A stretch of 64,000 bases of DNA from Rotaria sp. Silwood1 (GCA_905250075.1 CAJNOP010000722.1:41771-105770), one strand, 5' to 3'. Counted from the first letter of the stretch, positions 1 to 11,260 are shown. The notes: generated by a model not told the origin, from the sequence alone. Translations and numbers: made by a program.

Positions 1-82
1 TCTCACCTATCTGAACCTTTGTGGCAATCAGATTGGAGATATTGGAGTAGAACATCTTGCTAATGCCTTACGAAATAACAAA
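1..82 (+). CDS. LRR exon, NLR/ribonuclease-inhibitor type (partial at window edge)
   Basis: Reading from base 2, the sequence encodes one leucine-rich repeat of the L-x-x-L-x-L-x-x-N-x-I-x-x-x-G type: LTYLNLCGNQIGDIG, then VEHLANALRNNK. The exon appears to end at base 82 with the donor GTGATC. With two bases missing to the left it would be 84 nt, exactly one 28-residue repeat. The same exon design is seen on the minus strand at 46940-47023. Such repeats occur in NLRC3/ribonuclease-inhibitor-like proteins that bind protein ligands. Only this exon is visible; the rest lies outside the window, so gene identity is unknown. An open frame runs on to a stop at about 168, but it looks intronic (low complexity). 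Confidence 0.6.
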
Positions 83-1400
83 GTGATCTTCATCCTATTT
101 TCATCTATCTTATATTCATCTTCTTCTTTACATATAGATACTCCAGAAGTTGTACGTTTTGTGCCATAATACGATTTCTTCAACTGTTCGGCAACAATTG
201 CAAGAACAGGACAATAGAATACAGGGATTTATTTCTTGATTACATTTTTTTTTGATTGCTAATAAACAAGTGCATACTAAGTTTTCATCTTATTTAATAA
301 TTAACCCTATTATTATTGCATTTAATATTGTTAAAACAATAGGTAATTTTCGATTTTGTGAAACACGATCTAAAAGAAGTGTTGAAGTGTTTTACGGGTA
401 GAAATTTGCACCCTCCCCGCCCCACAGACCTTGACCAACACCGTCACAGACGATAACAGACATCCAACTAAACTATTTCTGCGTCATTAACCAGAGTAGC
501 TGTATCGTGTTTCACATTTTAATCCATTAGGGATTTTGCTAACAGCCTTTTTGTATCTGATAAACTTCCATAAATAGGTGAAAAAAAACAAGGAATTATT
601 GCAAAAGATAATGTTCCATAAAGAGACCATTGAGAACTTTCTTTTAGAATGATTTATTGTGATAGACGAAGTGATTTATTGTGATCAATTTCAGAACAAA
701 ATGATTCATTTGCATGAGTAAAACAAACAGTTGAATAGATTAAAGAATTTGTTGTACAAAGAAAAAGATTAAATGACAACAAATAAAAACAATTTGTAAA
801 ACTACATGAATCCAATTCGAAAGCGAAATTTCAATCATCGTTTAAACAAAAAAATAATAAATGCCAAATAAGCTCTACTATTACTGCTTTCTCAAGTTCC
901 AGCCATTTGTCTGCTGAAACGCAAGCAAAACAACAGATTCCATTTTATCAAAGAAATTACGAATAAGCAACAAATAATGATAGAGGGTAGGACATTATCA
1001 AATTTTTCTTTTAGTTAAAATCAGATTGAGTGTGTAAACTACCATGAAAGAAAACAAATTTCTCTAAAGCTGATGTTATTGCTCCCAAAATATTACTAAT
1101 CAAACGTTTATTAGCAATGATTCGTGCACATAAGCATTTGCGATGGTCTGGCGTTGGTTTTGTTGTAAATAAAGCTTTGACCTCTTTATTGTTTACATAA
1201 TCTGATGGAATTTTCCCATTTTTATTCATATAATCCATTTGGCTTCCAAAATTCAAGAGTAATTTAATGATCTTTTGATCTCTATTTCTTTTGCATATGA
1301 TATGGAGTGGTGTATTACCAAAAGAAGATTCAATTGCATCTAAATCAAGCTAACGACTTTTACAGGCCAATAACAATCGAAGTCCAGAATCATTCGGTAA
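83..1400. other. Non-coding stretch with one short inverted repeat
   Basis: AT-rich sequence with no convincing gene on either strand. It holds the inverted-repeat pair at 358-369/504-515, listed separately. A weak minus-strand open frame at 1011-1256 has no recognisable domain. Confidence 0.5.
358..553. repeat. Copy 1 of a dispersed repeat ending in GCTAACAGC-TTTTT
   Basis: A perfect 12-bp inverted pair, GTGAAACACGAT at 358-369 and ATCGTGTTTCAC at 504-515, brackets a 134-bp C-rich core (cccgccccacagacc and related words). The right side continues to about 553 with TTTTAATCC...GGATTTTGCTAACAGC. The same right-hand block recurs near 2539, 14849 and, inverted, 21317. It is probably the end of a non-autonomous transposon; class unknown. 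Confidence 0.5.
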
Positions 1401-2046
1401 GGGTGTGGGTGTGGGTGGGTATGGATGTGGTGGCTGGGTATGAGTGTGGGTGCGTGGGTGTGGGTGTGGGTGTGGATGTGGGTATGGGTGTGGGTGTGGG
1501 TGTGTGGGTGTGGGTGTGTGGGTGTGGGTGTGGGTGTGAATCCTTTCTTCTATTCACACCCACACCCAGACCTACACCCAGGGCTGCCGCGACCGGGGGG
1601 GGACGGGGGGGTCACACCCCCCCAATCTTTGGAAATTTTGTTTTTTTTGCTTGATGGTTTTTAAAAATTCTTATTAAATTCTCAAAAATTTCAGAAGAAT
1701 TTTCGAAAAATTTTCAAAAATTCTTCAAAAATCTTGAAAAATTTCCAAAAATCTTCGAAAATTTTCAAAAAATTTCGAAAAACTTTCAAAAACTCACGAA
1801 AAATTTTCAAAAATCTTGAAAAATTTCGAAAAGTTTCCAAAATTTTTTTCAAAATGCCGATAATTTATAGAAGTTTTTGACAAATATTCGAAAAATCTTT
1901 CACCCCCCCCCCAATCTTTAACCCTTCGCGACAGTCCTGCCTACACCCATACCCAGACCTACACCCATACCTACACCTACACCCATACCCAGACCTACAC
2001 CTATATCCACACCTACACCTATACCTACACCCACATCCACACCCAT
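1401..2046. repeat. Telomere-like foldback 1 (TGTGGG arm, CCCACA arm), split by a MITE
   Basis: G-rich arm 1401-1538 made of GGGTGT/GGTGTGGGTGT words, then a short loop flanked by GTGTGAA and TTCACAC, then a C-rich arm from 1554 to 2046. The C arm is interrupted at 1579-1939 by a hAT-type MITE with matching target duplications. The repeat unit matches the bdelloid telomeric hexamer TGTGGG with point variants. Orientation is G then C, as in every two-armed block in the window. Confidence 0.8.
1579..1939. mobile_element. hAT-type MITE, 361 bp, inside the foldback C arm
   Basis: Terminal inverted repeats CAGGGCTGCCGCGA (left) and CAGGACTGTCGCGA (right, reverse complement) match at 12 of 14 bases. 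They are flanked by a perfect 8-bp duplication CCTACACC at 1571-1578 and 1940-1947. CA-start termini and an 8-bp target duplication are the hAT signature. The interior is a degenerate AT-rich tandem of aaatttttcaaaaatctt-like words and encodes nothing. Inner C8/C9 runs flank the AT-rich core. Because it cuts the CCCACA-like array cleanly, it is younger than that array. Confidence 0.85.
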
Positions 2047-2299
2047 AACACAACAAGGGACTATGGGCAAGGTATGAAAAAGTGCTGGCGAACTACTGGT
2101 CGCTAAAATTGCGAACTTATTCTAACGTTGTTTAGGAAAAGATCTACCTGAAATATGCATTTATCAAGAATAATCAACTAAGATTTTCCAAATCAGAAGC
2201 CCTAATAAAATTCTACCGTATTGGCTAAAACATTCGGTTAAAGAAATTAGGAATAAATAATAGGAAACTGTTGGTCCGGAGCAGCTCATGTAGAGCGAT

Positions 2300-2533
2300 G
2301 GTGTGGGTGTTGCCGTGGATGTTGTTCTTTTTGTCGCCCACCCACACCCACATCCACTCACATACACGTCCCGCCCACACCGACCCCCACATCCACATCC
2401 ACACCTAACACCCACACCGACACCCCGCACCCACATCCACGCCTAACACCCACACCCCACATCCCACACCCACATCCACACCCATCCGCGCCTACATCAA
2501 TTCACACGCACACCCCACACCTCACACCCACAT
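2300..2533. repeat. Telomere-like foldback 2
   Basis: Short degenerate G arm 2300-2322, loop around 2323-2334 (ttgttctttttgtcg), long C arm 2335-2533 of cacccaca/cacatccaca words. Asymmetric: the C arm is about nine times longer than the G arm. It is followed within 10 bp by copy 2 of the dispersed repeat. Confidence 0.75.
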
Positions 2534-2538
2534 CCTGT

Positions 2539-2571
2539 AAATCCCGTAGGAGTTGCGCTAACAGCTTTTTC
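2539..2571 (+). repeat. Copy 2 of the GCGCTAACAGC-TTTTT dispersed repeat
   Basis: AATCCCGTAGGAGTTGCGCT then AACAGCTTTTTCAC. The block matches the right end of the repeats at 504-553 and 14849-14896 and the reverse complement of 21317-21362. It starts directly after the C arm of foldback 2. Confidence 0.5.
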
Positions 2572-2925
2572 ACATTTAATGGTGGACCCTGGTAAAATCT
2601 TGAGTATAGATTAATAAAAGTGGAATTATTTTAGAAATCACTCTTTCCAATCACTTTGTGATTTATTTCCATCACTCTCTAGTAATGAAAACAGTTCTGT
2701 AACAAAGCTAAAGATTCTTGTGTTTTATTATCTGCGCAAAAATTGAAGGACCATCACGTTCTATCTCAGTCGATACTGGAGTTCAATATCTTCGACATAA
2801 TTTTGACTTCAGAGTGACGGTGAGTGAATCCAAAGGATAAGCGCTATTTATTTATTATACCACTTCTAAACAGTTTTACTTCAAAAAGAAAATCATAAAA
2901 AGAATGGTTTTAATACTGTTTACTG

Positions 2926-4702
2926 TCAACCACTCAAGCAGTAACCACTTTGTTCCTGAACAACACGAATCCATTTGAAACCGGTTGGGCAGTGACCAAG
3001 CGCTGATCCATTGCAAGTCACATTTATATTTAATTTGATATTATAATAACCACACCATGTGCCAGCAACATCCTTTTGTTGTGCATTTATTTTAAAACAA
3101 ACTTTAGTGAAGAGGCCTATTATGTATCCAGCTGGGCACCCTAGAGAAGGATCAATAGTTCCACACGGTTCCTTTGTAGATACTCCACATATTGTCCCAG
3201 TTGGTCCAAAATCAGGTCCCGTTTCTGACTTGTAGCACATTGCTGTTGAGTTTAAGAAAAGTTGAGAATAGCCAGAAGGACAACTAAAATAAGGGTTCAG
3301 ACCATCGCATAAAATTCCGGCCATAGAGAGATTGTTGTTAGTATTATAACCAAGACCACACATTGTTCCGCTTGGCAAGATTGGTGCTGACACCGAACAG
3401 TCTTCGCCTATAAGCGTATATGAGTGAAGTTTAGTTAAGTTTAAGTTATCAAAACTATCACTTACCAAAGTAGCCTCGATCACACTTACAGCTACCAATT
3501 CTGAAAATGTCACTTGGTACACATGTTCCATGGCCATTGCAACTATTGTAACAGAAAGGCGGCGATAAGAGATATTTTTCAAGCAGAACACGAATAATTC
3601 GAGCCTTTTGCTTAATTTGAGCATCTTTTGGGAAGCGACTTGCCGTTAGAAGTCCAAATATATGTTTAATGCTGAATTTTGTCACCACTGGATTATTAGG
3701 TATCGTCTTAGCCCACTCATCTATGCTACTAACGCTTGAATCTCCTCCAAGTTTAGCCCATTGTTCGTTTTGAACTTTGCTATTGAATTGTTGTTGTTTG
3801 CTCTTGTCATAACTATTACTAATTGTCGTACTAAATTTCACAAAGAAGCCCACTTTTGCCTCATGCTTCGTGCTGACGCCCTCAGATTCTAGTTTCGAAA
3901 CATCACTCGTTTTCATCGTGACAAGACTCTGCGCTCGTCCACCCAGCATTAGTTCGACTACGTAAGTGTAACCAAAATAATCGAAAATGAAATTGAAGAC
4001 GTAGTCAATGATATCTGGATCACTTTCATTACAACATGGCATATGGTCAATAACATATCTAAATTCGCTTGACAGTTCAGCGGTTAGTTCGAATAAAGAA
4101 AGCTTGGCAAATGTCACTTTAGATGTGGTAAAGAACATTGTCTGAGATTGTTTGAAAATGTTGTTGATTATATATGTCGTCTGCTGAGAATAACCGTAGC
4201 TGAATGATAATGCAGAAAGAAGTCCTGGTGCTCCAGCCCCATCAAAACCAACCGACACATCTACACCATTATACGTGACTGTTTTGAGCTGTTCAAGTGT
4301 GTTTATCTCTTCTGTGTTTGCACTGCCAATAGCCGATGGAATACAGTCTAAGTTGACCCATTTCGGTATGAGTTTGTCAGTGCAAGAGCCCTGGGGAGTT
4401 ATCGTGTAGGTCAAATTGAAAATGGGTCGTCGAAAGCTATCCCCTTGACAATCGCCTGTGAAGCATACAGGTGAACCTGTGTGTGGATCGTATCCAACTC
4501 CAATTTTATTTGAATTTTGTAACCAACGTAAAGTGTCTCTAGAACTCTTTGTTTGTAGCTCATCACGTGCACTTAAATGAACGTGCACTTCATTCTTTAG
4601 TGCCTGATAGTTATCGATACCATTCGTGACAGAGAATATAGTAACGAGTAAGATAGAAGTGCAAAATAAAGTTTTCATTTCCATATAGATGTAAGAAATC
4701 AT
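2926..4702 (-). CDS. Secreted MACPF-domain protein with EGF-like and Cys-rich C-terminal region
   Basis: Two exons, 3466-4702 and 2926-3407, split by a 58-bp intron with donor GTAAGT and acceptor TTATAG; the phases fit and give about 572 aa. The N-terminus (MEMKTLFCTSILLVTIFSV) is a signal peptide; the first Met is at 4702, a better-placed one at 4684. Residues 243-255 fit the MACPF signature (aromatic-rich stretch ending in GG), followed by an EGF-like module at about 383-418 whose last Cys comes from exon 2. The rest has repeated C-G/CPxGY motifs resembling apextrin-type C-termini. MACPF proteins oligomerise on membranes and can form pores; whether this one is defensive or developmental is not shown. 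No internal stop or frameshift was seen. Isolated between two foldback blocks. Confidence 0.8.
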
Positions 4703-5008
4703 CGTTTCTAATCAACAGACTAATTTTTACAGGCAAATATTATGCGTATTTGCCAGTCTTTAATACTCAGGAGTGAATAATATAATGTTACATATTGCAT
4801 ATATAATTGAAGTAATGTGCTTGTACGTTGAAAGAGTAATCGACCGTTTGCAAGACAGAATAGCTAATCGGTTTATTCACTATTAAACACGAAATTTTGT
4901 TTCTTCTTGCGATACTTCGCAATCAAAAAGCGGCTGTCAGACTTCATCTTTCAGTCACAAAGTAGACGAAGAGAAAGGAAATAAATATATCATATCGCAG
5001 GATGAGAT

Positions 5009-5431
5009 GGGTTGGGCGTGGGTGTGGGTGTGGGTGTGGAGTGTGATGGATGTGGGTGTAGGTGTGGGGGTGTGGGTGTGGATGTGGGAGTGGGTTTGGA
5101 TGTGGGTGGGGGGTGTGGGTGTGGGTGTGGGCGCGAGTGTGGGTGCGGGTGGGGGTGTTGTCCACCAAGAGAAGTGCAATCACATCCACACACCCAGACC
5201 CACACCCATACACCCAGACCCACACCCATACACCCAGACCCACACCCATACACCCAGACCCACACCCATACACCCGGACCCACACCCATACACCCGGACC
5301 CACACCCATACACCCAGACCCACACCCATACACCCAGACCCAGACCCACACCCACACCCACCCACACCCACCCACACCCACCCACACCCACACCTACCCA
5401 CATCCACACCCACACCCACCCACCCACACCC
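5009..5431. repeat. Telomere-like foldback 3 with a 20-bp higher-order repeat
   Basis: G arm 5009-5160, loop about 5161-5183 (tccaccaagagaagtgcaat), C arm 5184-5431. From 5191 to 5340 the C arm is a near-perfect 20-bp tandem (CACACCCATACACCCAGACC, 7.5 units, two with G for A in CCCAGACC). The open frames predicted here on both strands are translations of the repeat, not genes. Confidence 0.85.
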
Positions 5432-5474
5432 AAAATCTATAGATTCAAAATTTCAGCCTTCCCTGAGTTACTTT

Positions 5475-5757
5475 TGGGTGTGGGTGTGAGTGTGTGAGTA
5501 TTCGTGTGGGTGTGCGTGTGCACTGTAAAAAAATAGGTGTTTTACCGAACCTGTGACCAGGATAAGAACCTTTTTGGTTCTGTACGAAATTGCCGAACTT
5601 AAAAAGCGCTCGGCAATTTGCGCACGGAACTAAAAAGGCTCAGTAATTTTGTACGGAACCAAAAGGTTCTTATTCTTGGAACAGGTTTGGTAAAACACCT
5701 ATTTTTTTACAGTGTACGTGTCCATCTTCGATTCATCAACCAGCCACACCCACGCCC
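5475..5757. repeat. Telomere-like foldback 4, loop or arm filled by a MITE
   Basis: G arm 5475-5520 (gggtgtgggtgtgag...) and a short C arm 5743-5757 (gccacacccacgccc). Between them lies the palindromic element 5521-5714. Without that element the two arms would be about 28 bp apart, like the other foldbacks. Confidence 0.65.
5521..5714. mobile_element. Palindromic MITE, CACTGTAAAAAAATAGG termini, 194 bp
   Basis: Starts CACTGTAAAAAAATAGGTGT and ends with its reverse complement. The palindrome extends inward through the words GTTTTACC, AACCTG and AAGAACC-TTTTGGTTC almost to the centre. The right flank is TA, the left TG, so a TA target is possible but degenerate. Termini resemble those of the 4.3-kb element at 51225-55526 (CACTCTAAAA) and the fragment at 29378 (CACTTAAAA). 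No coding capacity. Confidence 0.8.
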
Positions 5758-5879
5758 TAGAAACCCATGTGTAATTATACCAGGGATCGTTTAATTGATA
5801 AAACTATACGAATTGACGAGCCCCTTAAAGCACTGGTGTTTTTAAGTAGATAATTCTTTGACTTAAATATGCATCATTA

Positions 5880-7560
5880 TTTATGAAATCTTTGTTTAGA
5901 ACTATCGGATGCTGATCATTATGTACCAGATCAACAAACTCATTCAAAAAAAAACATGACATTATCATGTATCTTTTCTCATCATTTTACTGCTGCACCA
6001 TTATCTTTGTGCGATCTACGTGATTTCAATATTATGAACCAACAAAAGTCTTCAGCTATTGATAATACAAAAAGTCAATTTTCTACGTTATTTTCGTCTT
6101 CACCTCCATCTATTCAGGGAAACAAGCTCTAATCATCGATGAAGGAAGTATACTTCAGATAAAATCAGTTGGAAAAAGTGTAATAGTTTGTCAATATGCA
6201 AGTCAATTATTAAAAATGGTAAATATGAATGCAAGAGAAATTTGATTGAAATATTTCTTTCTGTTTAGAGTATTAGTTATAACTTCCACTGTTTTGATCG
6301 TATTGATGTCATTTTTGACTCTGGCAAAAGTAAAATTGAGAAGTCTTTTATTTCTCGTCATGTAGATAAGAAGTTAAAACCTTCTTATGATCCTAAATGT
6401 GATGATGTTCTTGATTCTGATTATCTCCAGTTAGTAATCAACAGTCGAGCCATAATAACTTCTCAAGTGAGAGAATGCTGGTCTACTAGTACATCCATTC
6501 ACGCTTTGTGTGATGGAAAGATGTTAGTTATTACTGGACCCGACGAATCATCAGAAACACTAAAAAAGTATTCTGATCCAACTGATGATTATTTATTGGT
6601 ATCAAATCATGTAGAAGTTGATACAAGATTATTCATACATGTACAAGCTATTTCCTACGAGAATATTAAATCTATTATTTTTCAGGCAAGCGATACTGAT
6701 GTCATTATTTTGGGAATAGCGCATGCATTATCATCGAATGTTAATAATATTTTTATTAAATCTTTCAATACTGAAGCAAAATTTAACACATATTAATATT
6801 CGGAAAATTGCTATTGCAATAAAAGAAAAATTTCTTATTGATTCGATAATTTTACTGGTTGTTCATGCTTTATTAGGGTGCAAGATGACTTCGCTCATTA
6901 GAAATATATCCAAAATGCACATGTTCTGAACATTTTTCTCAAACGTGTCTCGATATTCAAATCTCAATCATTTTTTGTCTTTATCTTTATCAAGTAAGTA
7001 CTTCTATTGACACTAAATCATAGAAACAAAAATCATCGCACTTTTTATCAAGTAAAAACTCATTTGAGATCACTTTGCAAAAAATTTTCTATTTCTCTGA
7101 AAATGACAAACTCTTTTTTAGTAGAAGGAATTGCATGTGCTGACCGTTTACTACTTGATTTTTATTCATATATAAATACGGCATTATCTCTTGATCAATT
7201 GAGAGCATCAATAGCCGCATCAATTTTTAAACAAAATCGAACATCATTTATTGCCTCTACTCTTCCACCATCCACTAATGCTTTCTATTACCATTGTCAA
7301 AGAAGAGCCCGACAAGTTCAAATATGGTCTTAAGTATATCAATCGGGCATGATGATACAAACCATGAAAAATTCCGAAGGTTATGAGATTAGGCAAAATG
7401 ATCTTCAATTGAAATGGTTATCGCTTAGTTCTTTTCTAGCAGGTGATCGCTTATCTATGTGTGGAAAATATACAGGCAGCTGTCATCGTTGCATCTGTGG
7501 CAAAAGAAATTTAATCTGTACACTTTTATATAAATGTGAATGTGGACATGGATGTAATTC
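5880..7560 (+). pseudogene. Decayed transposon-associated gene (HEEADTR-like/CXC-type protein)
   Basis: Fragments in several frames line up as one eroded gene. In order: FD-RID-VIFDSGKS at about 6290-6330, after a likely acceptor TCTGTTTAG at about 6266; SNHVEVDTRLFIH (the H-E-E-A-D-T-R position) and QASDTDVIILG at 6604-6720; VVHALLGCKMTSL (HALTGCD-like) at about 6860-6895; LPPSTNAFYYHCQRRARQVQIW at about 7265-7330; then a Cys cluster CGK-C-CICGKRNLIC-CECGHGC at 7459-7550. This order is known to me from multi-copy, transposon-linked metazoan proteins with a PIN-like middle and a CXC-like tail, but I cannot assign the superfamily. At least three frame changes mean it is not functional. Confidence 0.6.
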
Positions 7561-7799
7561 TTTGCTTCATCCACCCCCACCCCCACACTCGCACAGTCTT
7601 CATTTTTTTCATCAACGTTACCATCGATACAAATAAGCAAATAATTTTGCAGGCGACCTTGTTTTAATCGGCTGGCAACAGCTAAGGGTCTTGCAGTTGC
7701 AGCGGCACCCATCGCTGATATTGAAATATTTTGTTTGGGTTTTTTTCACTCATTTCGGATTTAATTTTTGTCGTTCGACCGGTAATTCAGCAGCTTAAA

Positions 7800-10726
7800 T
7801 ATTCCATTGGCGCATACGTTCTGAGAGTTTGGATCAGTCGAATAATATCGCCAATATAAAACTACATTTTAAGGAAAGTAATTATATATTCTGATAGCGC
7901 TCGGAATTCTCTATCATCCTGTGTATTTAAGTCTTGACTTGCATTTATTTGCTGAAAAGTATTTTGAATACAATGAAGACACCCTCACCCGCATTGGCAA
8001 TGTTCGAAATATTTCTCAGCAAATAAGTTCAAGTCAAGAACTGAATACACAGGACGATAGAGCGTTTCAAGAGCTCTCACAATATATATAATTACTTTTC
8101 TAAAAAACGGATTACTATATAGATAAAAATTTTGGTGACCGTACAATTCGTCGCGTACAATTCGTCGCGTTCTGTTCGTCACAGACCAATTTCTTTCGTT
8201 CTGTTTATCCTTATCTACTCTATCCATTCCTCTTAATTAATTCATTTTTTTTCAGAAACGTGAAATTGACCAATTAATTCATCTTTATTTAGCGTGGTAT
8301 ATACATAACATAAGGATGAACAAGTTGAGAACAAAAAAAAAGAAAACGAAAAAAACAAAAAAAAAGAAAAACAAAAAACAAAAAAAGAAGAAGAAAAACA
8401 CAAATGAATGAATAATCTTAAGGGAACCAATAATCTAAACAGAAAAAAAAACTTACCTACAGAGTAACATTGACTGCCATATTTGTTAAGAATTGGTCCA
8501 GTTGAGATGAATCGTAAGCATTGACCAGTCGAGTAATATGTTCGTCCAATCTTCGATAACATGCTTTCTTCGTCTTGATATCATGACCTTGAAGAATCTT
8601 CGCTATATCAACTTCGAATTTGGATTGTTCATGACGAATTTTCTCTGTTAACTTGATAATCGTTGGATGACTAATTGAGACACGATTGGCAAATGCATTA
8701 TGCCAGCCTTCCACCGAATTGTTTGAACGAGGTACAGCAGCGGCAACTTGATCATAAATATTCCATAATTTGTGATAAAAAAGAGGCTTCTTTCGACCAG
8801 TTCCTATGAATGTCAAATGCATTTCAATTTTTTTAAGAAATAAAAAAAAATTACCTCTTCTTTTTGGTTCACCAATCCAAGTTTTTTCGAAATATTCAAG
8901 TAGATCGTCGGCCTCTTCATCGAATTCATCGACAATTAAGTCAAATGCAGTTGTGATGTCATCCACTGGAAGAAAAGCAAGAGCAATCAACTTTTTTATT
9001 TTTAAACGAAAGGACTCATCTTCTCTATATTTTGTGGCCAATCCTTTGTTTTGAACTTGTCGCCATACCGCTTGTGAAAAATGAAAGAGATATTCTATAA
9101 CAAACGTTTTAATTATTCTTTTTTTTCTTTGAATAGGTTATAACATACCCTTGTATAGAACGTTAGGTAACATCTCTTTGACTGATTTGATTGTGCCACC
9201 TTCGTAATCAGTCATAATCGATTCAGGTTGAAAATTGTCTTGTTCGAATAATTTTTCAAAAAATTGATTGTAATCATCGTTGCTCTTACCAATTAACAAT
9301 CCATAGGCGAGAGGAATAATTGCATTCGTCATCATTGCGTGTAATGTAAAAAGTTGATAATAATCATCCGGACATAGCTTCATGAAAGATAATTAGAAAA
9401 CAGAGATAGACATTTAATTAATAGCTTACCTTAAATGTTCCGTCAGCGAACCAATCTTTGTTTTGTGTCAGAATTGATAAATTAGTTTTTGTTGTGAAGA
9501 TAATTAAATGTTTATCTTCGTGTAAGATGAAATCTTCACCACGATATGTCTTCTTTAAATTTTCTGGTAAACGACCATCAGCATCGACTGTTTCAACAGT
9601 TCGTTGTCGTCGGATTGTGAGCATAAGTGTGTCATTTTTTGGAAGTGCACCAACAGCACTTAGAGGGTATGTTCGGAAGGCCGAATGAAGAATTGAGCTG
9701 GTAGATTCATCTGTCGTCGCAGCACGAGCTTTAATTTCGTTCTGTAATTGAATAGCCGGAATACGATCAGGTTGGGGAGCATGAGAATGTGATGTTGGTT
9801 GGGAAAGAAATGTGTCCATGGATAAATTGGTGTGACAACGTGCTTAATTGATGGATCATTCTTGTGTGAATTCATTGACTAATAATGTTCAAAGTGAACT
9901 TACCTTTACAATCACGATTTTGGCATCGAAAAATTAATTTCGTTGTTGTGGTACGTTCTACAGTGTAGGTATAACTTTCATGAAGAAGCATTGGTTTTCC
10001 TTTTTCAGTGATAAGCTTTTGCATTTGAGACATTTTTTAGAATTGTTGTGCGCAGTAAATGTTGAGATTGAGAAATGAGATATTTTTTCAACATCATCAA
10101 CTTATATTTTTTTTCTTTCGATCACATAATTAAGAATATTGGATCAGAGTTATCGTTGGTCTCGATTCTGTAGAAATTTATTCGTTATCTGACAAATCTA
10201 ATTATTCTGCGTTCGCATTTACTTTATTATGACTATACTTCGTTAACATTTTTTTATTGATCCGTTTTCCCAATTAAATTCATTAACTTTCGTATTATGC
10301 TCTATTTCAATGAGTTGCACAGACAAAAGTTTAATTAACACAGATACAACAAATTAGTCGCAACATGTTCTTTTTCATGTTGAACAGAACGAAAGAAATT
10401 GTTCTGCTACGAACAGAACAGAAAAAATTCTGCGACGAACAGAACGTGACAAATTGTCGTGCGACGAATTGTACTAGTGCCAAAATTTTAAAAACACATG
10501 AGAAAAGAAGAAAAAATGAAGTTGTGGGAATCTGAGAGCGAGGGTGCCTTCACTGTACTCAAACTATTTTTCAGCAAATAAATGCAAGTCAAGACTTAAA
10601 TACACAGGGTGATAGAAAATTTCGAGCGCTATCAGAATATATAATTACTTTCCTTAAAATGTAGTTTTATATTGGCGATATTATTCTACTGATCCAAACT
10701 CTCAGAACTTATGCGCCAATGGAATA
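7800..10726 (-). mobile_element. MULE-type DNA transposon, 2.9 kb, with about 187-bp TIRs
   Basis: Left TIR 7800-7987 and right TIR 10540-10726 are near-identical inverted copies, starting TATTCCATTGGCGCATA and ending GAGGGTG. A second inner inverted pair lies at about 8130-8222 and 10375-10490 (CGAACAGAACG, CGACGAATTGTAC words). The transposase is on the minus strand at 8457-10033. Flanking 9-bp sequences do not match, so no target duplication is evident. The left end also carries an extra reversed copy of part of the TIR at about 8005-8095. Confidence 0.85.
8457..10033 (-). CDS. MULE transposase with FLYWCH zinc finger
   Basis: Five exons: 9904-10033, 9430-9842, 9149-9377, 8855-9094 and 8457-8803. 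The introns are 51-61 bp with GT-AG ends; phases agree and total 1359 nt (452 aa plus stop). Exon 1 and the start of exon 2 form a FLYWCH-type finger (Y-x-Y, FRCQNRDCKARCHT). Exon 2 ends at WFADGTFK, the first catalytic Asp. Exon 3 has PLAYGLLIGKS and IMTDYEGG (second Asp). Exons 3-4 give the LFHFSQAVWRQVQ region, and exon 5 has the MULE tail VPRSNNSVEGWHNAF. The third acidic residue is not assigned by eye. The enzyme would cut and rejoin element ends in the nucleus. No stop or frameshift was found, so it may be active. The 51-bp intron 4 is in frame, so splicing there is optional for openness. Confidence 0.85.
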
Positions 10727-11260
10727 GTAGGCTGTGATGTAGACAGAGATAACATTTTTTTTATATTCGATGCTCGCTCTTGTCTTTAGTTTTTTCTGCC
10801 GCGTCGAATATGGTTCTTTATCGTTGACACTCAACAATAAATTACATCTAGTGGCAATATAAAAACATAATTGTCAACAATAAACGCAAGAGAAAAATCA
10901 AACACCATCATTTTTTTTATTATTCTATCCAACTTTTAGGTGCCCTTCATCTATACAATCACTTGGGTGTCGATGCGTTCGGGATGTCTATTTTCATTCG
11001 CCGATTGTTTTTTTTCTTTGATCCTTCTAAAACAACTTTTTTCTTTCTGGCAAAAACGAAAAAAAACAACAATAAAAGACATGGTGAGTTCGACTTTTTT
11101 CATTATGATTGCAATAGACATTCTGATAATATGCACGAAACAATAAGAAAAGTAAATTTAATTTTAATGGAAGCAACGATCAAACAACAATCTTTATCTT
11201 TATCAAATACACTGCACATCATTAACTGGTGATTCGAATACAAAAAATATTGTTCGTATC

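Larger units (their letters stand above)
2047..2925. other. Repeat-rich stretch without a gene
   Basis: Contains foldback 2 (2300-2533) and copy 2 of the dispersed repeat (2539-2571); the remainder is AT-rich with no recognisable coding sequence. Confidence 0.5.

Noticed and set aside
5007..5497. Open frames of 74-161 aa on both strands (His/Pro/Thr or Val/Gly/Cys-rich)
   Set aside because: Pure translations of the CCCACA/TGTGGG repeat; same kind at 1307-1664, 1865-2056, 30587-31185, 33186-33651 and 44128-44413.
7541..7600. A possible further telomere-like foldback
   Set aside because: Only the C side (ccacccccacccccacac) is convincing; the G side coincides with the Cys-cluster codons of the decayed gene.
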